Shown here: piece after piece, positions 1 through 8,024 of the stretch | How the letters are laid out: every line of letters starts with the position of its first letter | How positions within the stretch are numbered: the stretch's first letter is position 1 | NCBI GenBank assembly: GCA_013414705.1 | Contig: CP058705.1 | Coordinates: 196,614 to 206,061, forward strand | DNA: 9,448 nt | Source of the DNA: Defluviicoccus sp. | GTDB taxonomy: Bacteria; Pseudomonadota; Alphaproteobacteria; Rhodospirillales; Defluviicoccaceae | Direction: 5' to 3' | Position numbers and translations under genes: made by a program | Notes under the pieces: model-generated | The model's input: the letters and a program-made list of their open reading frames with translations, nothing else | Database searches by the model: none | What the model was told of the DNA's origin: nothing

Positions 1-504
1 ACGGTGCAACTGGTGGCCCAGGGTGAAGAGAAAGCCACGGCCACCATCGACGCAACGCCTGACTCCTTCGCGCTGAAGCGCTTCAGCCAGGGCCGCGGCT
101 TTATCACCCGCGAAGGTACGTCGCTCGCTGGTGTCACCGGCGGCAGCCTCACCTTCTCCAACAATCTGGAGCGGGTGCGGGTGATCCGTGACGACGGCAA
201 GATCGAGGCCGCTGATCCGACAATCGCCACATGTCAGGGTGCGATGACGGTGCGCTTCGATGGTGCCACGCTCGTGGCCGAGGCGACCAACGGCGATCCG
301 GTTGCCGTCGAGTACGGTTTCTCGATGGCTGAGGGCTGGTCGCTGACGTTCGAGCTGTTCCGGGTGTTCCTGCCAAAGCCGAAGTACGCTGTCTCCGGCC
401 CCGGCGGCGTCGAGGCCAGCTTCGACTGGAGGGCGGCTTCTGACGAAGCCGAAGACACCGTGCTGCGGGCCACACTCCTCAATGATGTGGCCACTTATGC
501 GTGA
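1..504 (+). CDS. Phage tail tube protein, 5'-truncated by the window edge
   Basis: This is the C-terminal 167 codons or so of a phage major tail tube protein, the subunit that polymerises into the inner tube of a long-tailed phage. The frame is open to base 1, so the true start is probably outside the window; the GTG at base 4 is only the first possible start inside it. Visible family-like features are REGTSLAGVTGGSLTFSNN near residue 36, an alternating beta-strand pattern, and a conserved-looking C-terminal block (FRVFLPKPK, then SGPGGVEASFDW) ending LLNDVATYA. I assign it to the Phage_tube_2-type tube proteins from recall, not from a search. Its usual downstream neighbour, the tail assembly chaperone, is found only at 7298, beyond a large insert on the opposite strand. 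The gene itself shows no lesion. Confidence 0.8.
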   Translation, partial: TVQLVAQGEEKATATIDATPDSFALKRFSQGRGFITREGTSLAGVTGGSLTFSNNLERVRVIRDDGKIEAADPTIATCQGAMTVRFDGATLVAEATNGDPVAVEYGFSMAEGWSLTFELFRVFLPKPKYAVSGPGGVEASFDWRAASDEAEDTVLRATLLNDVATYA

Positions 505-714
505 CGATGACCGGAAGGGCACAGGCTGGGGACGAGCGCTCTTCGCCAGCAACGTCGGTTCGGTGCGATCTGAAGCGGACCCCGAAGCGGGACACTTATC
601 GACGCAGTGCGGACTTGATGTGCTGGATTAAGGCAACGCCCTGGTTTGCGGGATGTGTCGCACCGTCGCGAACAGCACGCGTTAGATGCGTCTTTGGCTG
701 TTCTCGCGTACGTG

Positions 715-1678
715 CTACGTCGCGCAAGCTCTTTCGAGGGCAATTTCGAACGCCGCGATGAAACGCTCCAGGTCGTCATTGAGCAAGGTCAAGCCTTGCT
801 TTTGCCAGTCTTGGGCACGTGTTTCCCACGACTGACGTTCGATCGTCTGCTCGGGTGCTAGCTGCACTGCCCAAGATCCTACTCGATCGGATGTTGAGTC
901 CGCATACTCCCTGATTAATGCACCGACGTCAGGCTCTGCCAAACCGTGGCCGAGGAACAACATCGAGCGGGTTTTGAGCTCACTGCTAAGATATCCGGGA
1001 AGGATTTCCGGAATACGTTGGGCGAGCCTCTCGAATTGCCCGCGCTCGACCGAAGCCTGCTCCGACATGTCGCCGAAATATGAAATGCCGCCATTCAACT
1101 TCACAACGAGGTGAGTGGAAGCGTCACGAAAACGTAGATTTTTCGCTTTGTCGATCTGTCGAATCTTCCCGATCGGCGATCGTTCTAAGAAGCAGGGCTC
1201 GCCCCGCGAACCGTGGTTGAGATAGTATACCGGCGGACCACCGAGCTGGCCAGCCACCACTTCAAAGCTGGAAGGGCTCGCCCGCTTCAGCCAGCGCCTG
1301 CTCCATGAGGGTGTCGTAGTTTGTTGTCAATATGCACAGGGGTGCCGCTCGGCGCTGCTCCCTCATGAACGCGGGCAATGCAGCAATGAAGCTATGCACC
1401 GTGCTCGGACGGGCGGCGCGCCTACGAAACTCTTCTCTGACGTAGCGCCAAAGTGTGGCTGAGCCGAACCGGTTGATAACGTAGGCGGCGACGGCGGTTC
1501 GATCACCTGCCAATATCAGAGGGCAACCGAATTCCGAGGCTAATCGATTATAGAATTCTCTACCGAGGAAAGATTGGTCTAGACCAGCATAGGCGCCAAG
1601 AAAGAACGCAAGTTTGCCTGAAATAAGCGCATCGCTGATGAGCCGTAGCTGCACTTGGTACTTGCTTTCCGGCGGCTC
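715..1678 (-). pseudogene. SIR2-like gene, 3' half (second, degenerate SIR2 domain), cut off by IS3 element
   Basis: This encodes the C-terminal half of a SIR2-family protein and ends at TAG (715-717). SIR2 domains bind NAD+; in bacterial defence proteins they usually hydrolyse it. Visible elements in order are [15 protein letters not shown] (Rossmann glycine motif, about 1583-1597 for GAYAG), [14 protein letters not shown] (TTNYD at 1313-1327), HLVVKLNGG (about 1090-1101), and SMLFLGHGLAEPDVGALI, followed by a helical tail. Two hallmark positions are degenerate: GAGxS reads GAYAG, and the usual KLHG histidine is Asn (AAT, 1093-1095). The coding frame shifts once near 1264-1266: an apparent extra T in a TTT run (minus strand) makes PFQL end at TGA (1262-1264), while the next frame continues EVVAGQLGGPPVYY. 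An IS3 element is inserted at 1679, so the 5' half lies at 4701-5716. Any longer ORF reaching into the IS is artefactual. Confidence 0.72.
1676..1678. repeat. Target-site duplication CTC, left copy (outer IS)
   Basis: CTC lies immediately left of the outer IS terminus TGAACCGCCCC and is repeated at 4701-4703, directly after the other terminus. Three-base duplications are usual for the IS3 family. Removing the IS plus one CTC rejoins the SIR2 gene. Confidence 0.75.
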
Positions 1679-1707
1679 TGAACCGCCCCGGGATTGCTGG
1701 AGGCTCC
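1679..1707 (+). repeat. Left terminal inverted repeat, outer IS copy A
   Basis: The sequence begins TGAACCGCCCCGGGATTGC and runs on to GGAGGCT. It matches the right end (4672-4700, reverse strand: TGAACTGCCCCGGATTCTC then GGAGGCT) with a few mismatches and one gap. The 5'-TG...CA-3' termini are typical of IS3. Confidence 0.85.
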
Positions 1708-1731
1708 AACTCTTGAGAAGGTGGAGCCAGG

Positions 1732-2053
1732 ATGAGCAAGACGACGAACAAGTTTTCGCCTGAGGTCCGCGAGCGCGCGGTCCGGATGGTGACGGAGCAT
1801 CAGGGGAGCACGCCTCGCGCTGGGCGGCGATTGTCTCGATTGCAGCCAAGATCGGGTGCGCACCGCACACGCTGAACGACTGGTTCAACAAGGCGGCCGT
1901 GGACAGCGGCAAGCGAGCCGGCGTTCCTTCCGATGTGGCGGAGCGGCTGAAGGCTCTGGAGCGCGAGAACCGCGAGCTTCGGCAGGCGAACGAGATTCTT
2001 CGCAAGGCGTCCGCGTATTTTGCCCAGGCGGAGCTCGACCGCCGGTCGAAGCC

Positions 2054-2057
<4 letters not shown>
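1732..2057 (+). pseudogene. IS3-family OrfA (copy A), one-base frameshift
   Basis: OrfA of an IS3-family element is the small helix-turn-helix and leucine-zipper protein that binds the IS ends and forms the N-terminal part of the OrfAB transposase. It starts at ATG 1732, after GGAGCCAGG, with [20 protein letters not shown]. After EHQG near 1803 the frame must shift by one base: the following frame continues [20 protein letters not shown], then [20 protein letters not shown] (coiled coil), ending RRSKP with a TGA that overlaps the orfB start (ATGA). The span is 326 nt, one short of 327, which agrees with a single missing base in a G-rich run. The inner copy lacks two bases at the same spot, so the native protein is probably 108 residues. 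Confidence 0.8.
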
Positions 2058-2794
<737 letters not shown>

Positions 2795-2987
2795 TGAACT
2801 GCCCCGGATTCTCCGGAGGCTGCTGGGGTCAAATTTTGCCGATCATGTGACGTGGTGTTGACGAGCATTCCTTGGTGAGACCGAGGGACCATTCCTCGGC
2901 GCCGACCTGCACTCCGGGGTGCCGGGAGGCGCAGGCGGGGTCAAGGAGGGTCCGCGCCGGGTGCGGCGTGGATGCCTTGACGCCGCC

Positions 2988-3025
2988 GAGCACCCGGCGA
3001 TCCTTGCTGCAACCGGACCGGGTGC

Positions 3026-3027
<2 letters not shown>
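2988..3027 (-). terminator. Stem-loop overlapping the end of copy B orfB
   Basis: GAGCACCCGG (2988-2997) and CCGGGTGCTC (3018-3027) form a perfect 10-bp stem with a 20-nt loop, overlapping the orfB stop on the minus strand. There is no U tract, so it may act as a processing or translation-blocking hairpin and not as a classic intrinsic terminator. The same hairpin is in copy A at 4469-4508. Confidence 0.45.
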
Positions 3028-3927
<900 letters not shown>

Positions 3928-3931
<4 letters not shown>

Positions 3932-4252
3932 GGCTTCGACCGGCGGTCGAGCTCCGCCTGGGCAAAATACGCGGACGCCTTGCGAAGAATCTCGTTCGCC
4001 TGCCGAAGCTCGCGGTTCTCGCGCTCCAGAGCCTTCAGCCGCTCCGCCACATCGGAAGGAACGCCGGCTCGCTTGCCGCTGTCCACGGCCGCCTTGTTGA
4101 ACCAGTCGTTCAGCGTGTGCGGTGCGCACCCGATCTTGGCTGCAATCGAGACAATCGCCGCCCAGCGCGAGGCGTGCTCCCTGATGCTCCGTCACCATCC
4201 GGACCGCGCGCTCGCGGACCTCAGGCGAAAACTTGTTCGTCGTCTTGCTCAT
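3928..4252 (-). pseudogene. IS3-family OrfA (copy B), two-base deletion
   Basis: The inner copy's orfA starts at ATG (4252-4250), [21 protein letters not shown], and ends at TGA (3928-3930) overlapping the orfB ATG. It is 325 nt, two short of the inferred 327. The missing bases fall after EHQ, exactly where copy A lacks one base. After the lesion the correct frame continues [16 protein letters not shown] and the leucine-zipper segment [20 protein letters not shown]. By chance the shifted frame stays open into orfB and produces a 408-codon ORF (3026-4252) that is not a real protein in its first half. Confidence 0.8.
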
Positions 4253-4305
4253 CCTGGCTCCACCTTCTCAAGAGTTGGAGCCTCCAGCAATCCCGGGGCG
4301 GTTCA

Positions 4306-4308
4306 CGG
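4306..4308. repeat. Target-site duplication CGG, right copy (inner IS)
   Basis: CGG follows the inner IS terminus GGGGCGGTTCA (ending at 4305) and pairs with 2792-2794. Copy A orfB resumes immediately after it. Confidence 0.88.
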
Positions 4309-4470
4309 GGACCATGGCGCAGCTTCGAAGCCGTCGAGTTCGCCACGCTCGAATGGGTCGACTGGTTCAATAACCGGCGCCTTCTCGAGCCGATCGGACA
4401 CATCCCGCCCGCCGAGGCCGAGGCACGGTTCTCCGCCGCCCTGGACAGCGCACAGGTAATGGCAGCATGA
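4309..4470 (+). pseudogene. IS3-family OrfB transposase (copy A), 3' fragment
   Basis: These are the last 53 codons and the stop of copy A orfB. The sequence reads [20 protein letters not shown], then [20 protein letters not shown] and DSAQVMAA, followed by TGA (4468-4470). It continues 2054-2794 across the nested copy B and is identical in protein sequence to the C-terminus encoded by copy B. Confidence 0.85.
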
Positions 4471-4508
4471 GCACCCGGTCCGGTTGCAGCAAGGATCGCC
4501 GGGTGCTC
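4469..4508 (+). terminator. Stem-loop overlapping the end of copy A orfB
   Basis: GAGCACCCGG (4469-4478) pairs perfectly with CCGGGTGCTC (4499-4508), giving a 10-bp stem and a 20-nt loop starting inside the orfB stop codon. No U tract follows. The rest of the IS tail (4509-4671) has no gene I can support. Confidence 0.45.
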
Positions 4509-4671
4509 GGCGGCGTCAAGGCATCCACGCCGCACCCGGCGCGGACCCTCCTGACCCCGCCTGCGCCTCCCGGCACCCCGGAGTGCAGGTCGGCGCCGAG
4601 GAATGGTCCCTCGGTCTCACCAAGGAATGCTCGTCAACACCACGTCACATGATCGGCAAAATTTGACCCCA

Positions 4672-4700
4672 GCAGCCTCCGGAGAATCCGGGGCAGTTCA
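4672..4700 (-). repeat. Right terminal inverted repeat, outer IS copy A
   Basis: On the reverse strand this reads TGAACTGCCCCGGATTCTC then CGGAGGCT. It is the partner of the left end at 1679-1707 and is identical to the copy B right end at 2795. Confidence 0.85.
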
Positions 4701-4703
4701 CTC
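4701..4703. repeat. Target-site duplication CTC, right copy (outer IS)
   Basis: CTC follows the outer IS terminus GGGCAGTTCA (ending at 4700) and matches 1676-1678. Confidence 0.75.
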
Positions 4704-5716
4704 AGGAATTTTTCCCGAAGCTTCGACCGGATGGTCGCCATTGATACGCGATGGTCAGGCACTTTCGGTTCAGATGAAGGTCGCCCATCAATGGCGATCA
4801 AGACCGTGGTCGACGACCGTTCAAGTACCTCGCGTAGAAGGGCTTCGATCTCCTCGTAGCAACCTGGATAATACCAGACCGCGCGGATACCGATCGCGTC
4901 CAAGCGCCGCCTCGCCCGCCCATTCATGTAAGGATTTCTCGGCGGCGAGCACCGCAAAGTGCGAGATACCCGGAAGGCGTTCGCGGATGGCGCGTAGTAC
5001 CCCAACAGTGCGGTCATGCTCCAGGCTGCAACCGAGAAAAAGAAGCGGCCGGTTGGTGAACAGAAGCCAAGCGAGGCCTCCGAGTCGCCCTTGATGCCCT
5101 GCGGTTGCCGATGCGTCGCCATAAGCGGCTTGGTAGCTTTCAGCAGTTAAAATTTGGTCCGTTCGGTCACGGCAATCTCCATGCATCTTTACGAGCACAT
5201 GCCTATCGGCGTGGATGGCTTCGACCGTCTCATCCGGGCGCGGCCCGAATATCAAACTTTCGAACTTGCACCCAGCCGCGTCGAAAACTTGTTCGAGCAC
5301 CCGGTCGTAGTTGGTCGTAATGACCGGCCCTTCCGCAAGAAACGGTAGGTACGATAATGCGCCCACTGCCAAATATTCGCTCAAAACTTCCCTATCGAAG
5401 GCGTCACGAACACTCTTGGGCAACACACCCGGACGATCTTCGTCTACCAGTGACGCGGCCGCCTCGAAGTCGCCTTTAGTGATCAGATTCGTCACGTTAT
5501 CTTCGATCTGGCGTCCTTCCGCCAAGCCTAGCAGGAGTTCGCTCCACTGCGGCATTCGCATCGGGTCGCCAGCCACCTTGACCGCCGCTGACATGCCGGC
5601 ACCAATGAAGGGAATCACGCTGAGCGGCGTCCTCAGCTGGCGGACGAGGCTCTCGATTGTGATCCGATTTTTGCAGCGATCCGTTGACGAAGCGATTCCT
5701 CAGACAACGAAGTCAT
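4701..5716 (-). pseudogene. SIR2-like gene, 5' half (first, intact-looking SIR2 domain), split from its 3' half by the IS
   Basis: This encodes a SIR2-family NAD-binding domain of the type found in bacterial anti-phage and Toll/STING-like effector proteins. Hallmarks counted from the GTG at 5618 are VIPFIGAGMS (1-10, glycine motif), VITTNYDRVLEQ (99-110), HVLVKMHGDCRDR (140-152, with the usual catalytic-type His), QILTAESYQAAYG (155-167), LLFLGCSLEHDRTV (192-205), and SHFAVLAAEKS. The likely start is ATG 5716 (MTSLSEESLRQRIAAK), with AAGGA about 12 nt upstream. Reaching the domain from there needs one base added in AAAAA (5668-5672). A second shift (apparent extra G, about 4906-4911) moves into RLDAIGIRAVWYYPGCYEEI, the usual SIR2 C-terminus. 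A third (one A missing in AAAAA, about 4709-4713) leads into [10 protein letters not shown] of the second domain across the IS. I see no stop between the two domains in the corrected frame, so they may form one protein. A shorter uninterrupted frame is 4821-5618. Confidence 0.72.
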
Positions 5717-5987
5717 TTCGGCATCCGTTCCTTGTCCAGGCTGTTCGCACGACGACATCTACACCCAGGAGCTGGTGCTGTCCGGAATATGGTTGGAAAT
5801 GCCGCAATCGGTGTCCCCGGCGGCTTGAGGTTAACTGGTCAGGCAGCGAGGTCAATCACCGCGCCGGTCGACTTGTTGGCCAGCGTCTATGAATCATCCG
5901 ATTGCCCGTTGACACGGGATCCGTCGCGACAACGCAACTCGAACAGTCGGTGGCGAGCAAGGGGACGCCCCGAGCCATTCAGCGACC

Positions 5988-7118
5988 TCATTCCGAACCG
6001 AGAAACGCTGTTTTGGCGGTCTTGCGTGAAGCGAGCCACAGCTTGATGACTTCGAAGATAATCGTGGTCGCGTAGGTGACCACCATCCATACGAAGACGG
6101 CCTCGATAGGTAGTCCGGACCGGGCTCCGATGAACAACCCCATCATCTGCTACGGCTGATAGCCCCACCGCCCGTACGGGACCGCTACGGTCGCCTCCCA
6201 CAGGAGGCTCATGAGCACAATCAGGAAGAGGGTGAGGCTGAATGCACGCCAGTTGATGAACCGACCGGCGGTTTTCAGGAAGCCGGTCGTCGGGACTAGA
6301 CCGTCTTAATTCAGGAGATGCACACCGGGTGACGCTTTCATAATTATTTTCAATGTGTTATGAAAGATTGAGGTGCGGCAAATTCTGCCACGGGATGGAC
6401 GCCGGAAACCGTTGCGTTGCATGGGGTTGGCCTTGGATGGCGGCATTCGGCGCATAAGACGGGCTAGACGGGTGGCAACGATAAAGCACGAATAAGACAG
6501 AAAACCTGTCGGGTCTGCGGCGAAGAATTTCTTATAGATGATTGTGGCGGCGATCAGCACGACGCCCGCGATCAGCGACGCCGGATGAAACGTGATGAGC
6601 CGAGGAATCTTCGGAGCTTCCGCAGCACAGTCGGGCGCGTTGTAGGCAGCCAGCCAGAATTCGTCGAGCCAGATAAAGATCAGCAGGACGGTCATGAAGC
6701 CCGCCAGATAAAATACATATTCCTATGCGGAAAGCGATCCGCCCGGAGCTTGAGCACTGACCCCGAGAGTTGCGCCCGGGTTGGGAAAAACGAAAAAGGT
6801 GTTGCTGAGAAAGAAATCCAACCCGAATCCGACGGGAACCAGAAAACCAATCGTTCGCCAGAACGCTCGCCGCGGAAAGGCCAGCCTTTCGCTGGGAACC
6901 AGCCAGCCGCCGATGACGGCGATCGGGATGATGAATAGCGTCAGGCTCAGCGTGTAGCCGAAGGGCGTGGGATTGGGATCGTTGATCTGCAGTGTGCCGG
7001 GAGAATGAACCGTGCTGAGGGTAATTGCCCCTGGAATTACGATCATCATCAGCAAGACGAGCACCAACCATGAACTTCGGCGAGGATCGCGGGATCTTCC
7101 GGAACTGTGCTGCGGCAT
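5988..7118 (-). pseudogene. Multi-pass membrane protein, possibly lycopene-cyclase-domain-like, with three in-frame stops
   Basis: One frame can be followed for 377 codons from ATG 7118 (MPQHSSGRSRDPRRSSWLVL) to TGA (5988-5990). It is broken by TAG (6723-6725), TAA (6306-6308) and TAG (6150-6152). Hydrophobic, membrane-spanning stretches lie at about residues 18-35, 56-73, 88-105, 134-152, 180-195, 291-307 and 337-355. Two internally similar units each have an acidic, Pro-associated motif before an aromatic helix: EYVFYLAGF after the first stop, and GLPIEAVFVW near the end. This recalls the P-x-E-E-x-x-F signature of CrtYc/d lycopene cyclase domains, but the assignment is weak. Residues about 210-270 (6310-6490) are not hydrophobic and look unlike the rest. 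No indel is needed anywhere, so the decay is by point mutation. It sits upstream of the SIR2 gene on the same strand, 271 bp away. Confidence 0.5.
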
Positions 7119-7286
7119 CGTTCATCCCGACCCGGCAGTTAGCCAGTGACCGCCATCGCCTTGCCCGCTGCCTTCCACTGGAACACGAGCCGCAGGCACT
7201 CTACCGACCTCGCCGAGCGATGCCAACCGGGCCATCGCTGATGATCGCGCCGGGATCCACCAAGCTGAGGCCGAACACCAAATTTT

Positions 7287-7291
7287 GAGGA
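7287..7291 (+). promoter_or_regulatory. Ribosome binding site of the tail assembly chaperone
   Basis: GAGGA lies six bases upstream of ATG 7298 and fixes that start. It suggests the chaperone can be translated independently of whatever lies upstream. Confidence 0.6.
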
Positions 7292-7297
7292 ACGCTT

Positions 7298-7720
7298 ATG
7301 ATCCGTCTTGATCTGAAGAGGGAGCCGCACTGGCTCGACCTCGGCCATGGCGTGCGCCTGCACATGCGACCGTGTACGACGGCGCTGATGATGGCAGCGC
7401 GGGCCGAAGTGCAGCACACTACCACCACGGCATCGACTGCCAGCGAGTCCGCAGGCCTGCGTTCGGCAGAACTGCTGAAAGCGCTGGCTCGTCTCGCGGT
7501 TCTCGACTGGGAAGGCATCGGCGATTCTGATGGCGAGCCGGCGCCGCTGACCGATGAGGGCATCGATGCGCTGCTCGACCTGTGGCCGATCGCCAGCGCT
7601 TTCGAGAGCGCCTACCTCGGACCCGCGTTACTGCTGGACGAAGAAAAAAACGCATTCGGGCCCGCGCTGAATGGCACTTCGGCGGCGGGCCCGAGTACTG
7701 CGGCACCTGCACCAGGCTGA
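7298..7720 (+). CDS. Phage tail assembly chaperone (G-like product)
   Basis: This 140-residue protein sits in the conserved slot between tail tube and tape measure genes that is filled by tail assembly chaperones (lambda G/GT analogues). These bind the tape measure protein and help tube subunits assemble around it; they are absent from the finished virion. The sequence starts MIRLDLKREPHWLDLGHGVR, is helical and acidic in the middle (LLKALARLAVLDWEGIGD, then TDEGIDALLDLWPIASAFES), and ends in a low-complexity Ala/Pro tail (GTSAAGPSTAAPAPG) typical of the short, non-shifted form. Residues 115-118 (EEKN, ending at 7651) lie on a slippery A-AAA-AAC heptamer in the correct zero frame, so a longer -1 product is predicted. 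The identification rests on position, the frameshift signal and recalled resemblance, not on a search. Confidence 0.75.
   Translation: MIRLDLKREPHWLDLGHGVRLHMRPCTTALMMAARAEVQHTTTTASTASESAGLRSAELLKALARLAVLDWEGIGDSDGEPAPLTDEGIDALLDLWPIASAFESAYLGPALLLDEEKNAFGPALNGTSAAGPSTAAPAPG
7645..7694 (+). promoter_or_regulatory. Programmed -1 ribosomal frameshift signal (slippery heptamer plus stem-loop)
   Basis: A AAA AAC at 7645-7651 is read as GAA AAA AAC in the chaperone frame, which is the canonical X-XXY-YYZ phasing. Four bases later a perfect 10-bp GC-rich stem forms between TCGGGCCCGC (7656-7665) and GCGGGCCCGA (7685-7694), with a 19-nt loop. Tail assembly chaperones of long-tailed phages commonly use -1 frameshifting at this point. 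The spacer is slightly shorter than the usual 5-9 nt. Confidence 0.8.
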
Positions 7721-8012
7721 GCCGTCCCTGCGCCCGGGGTGAGCCCGGTGCCGACGGACAGCGTTGCCCTACATTGAGCACGCGCCGCTGACCGATGCCG
7801 GCTGGCAGGCCTGGGACGTGATCACGCGGTGTTCGGGTCAGCTGCGGCTGGCACAAAACGCCACCGTCGTTATCGGACTTGATCTCTCACCCGCGCTCTC
7901 GCTGGCGACAGCACTCGGCTACGACATGGCCTCGGTCGCCGAGTTGCTGCCGGCGGGAGAAGCCGGTCTGGTCACAGCGGTGAACGAGCGTCTCGCCAGC
8001 CAACACGACTGA
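7651..8012 (+). CDS. T-like frameshift extension of the tail assembly chaperone, with a Cys-rich motif; frame broken near 7768
   Basis: After -1 slippage at 7651 the reading continues RIRARAEWHFGGGPEYCGTC, then RLSRPCARGEPGADGQRCP, placing four cysteines in a zinc-ribbon-like spacing (CGTC, PC, RCP). In the given sequence this frame ends at TGA (7789-7791). The adjacent frame carries PYIEHAPLTDAGWQAWDVIT, ending AVNERLASQHD at TGA (8010-8012), a small helical domain often found in this position in alphaproteobacterial prophages. It has no good start of its own: only TTG 7764, with no Shine-Dalgarno sequence. One base added between TGC CCT and TAC (about 7768-7770) would join CP to YIEHAPLTD. 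The shifted product would then be about 238 residues. I infer a one-base deletion or sequencing error; a separately started small gene (7764-8012) is the alternative. Confidence 0.6.
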
Positions 8013-8024
8013 AGGTTCTCAACC

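Noticed and set aside
505..714. Possible small gene or remnant between the tail tube and SIR2 stop
   Set aside because: Several short frames exist on both strands, but none has a ribosome binding site, a family motif or consistent coding character.
4634..5122. 162-codon minus-strand ORF starting MATHRQPQGIKG
   Set aside because: Its start and end are out of frame or inside the IS. Only the central RLDAIGIRAVWYYPG to REKF portion is genuine, and it belongs to the SIR2 gene.
5717..5987. Possible promoter for the SIR2 gene (TTGACC-like box on the minus strand near 5848-5853)
   Set aside because: No acceptable -10 element lies at 16-18 bp. A plus-strand TTGACA at 5909 likewise lacks a -10.
7119..7297. 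Possible 31-codon GTG-initiated peptide upstream of the chaperone
   Set aside because: It has no ribosome binding site and no recognisable similarity; I could not separate it from chance.
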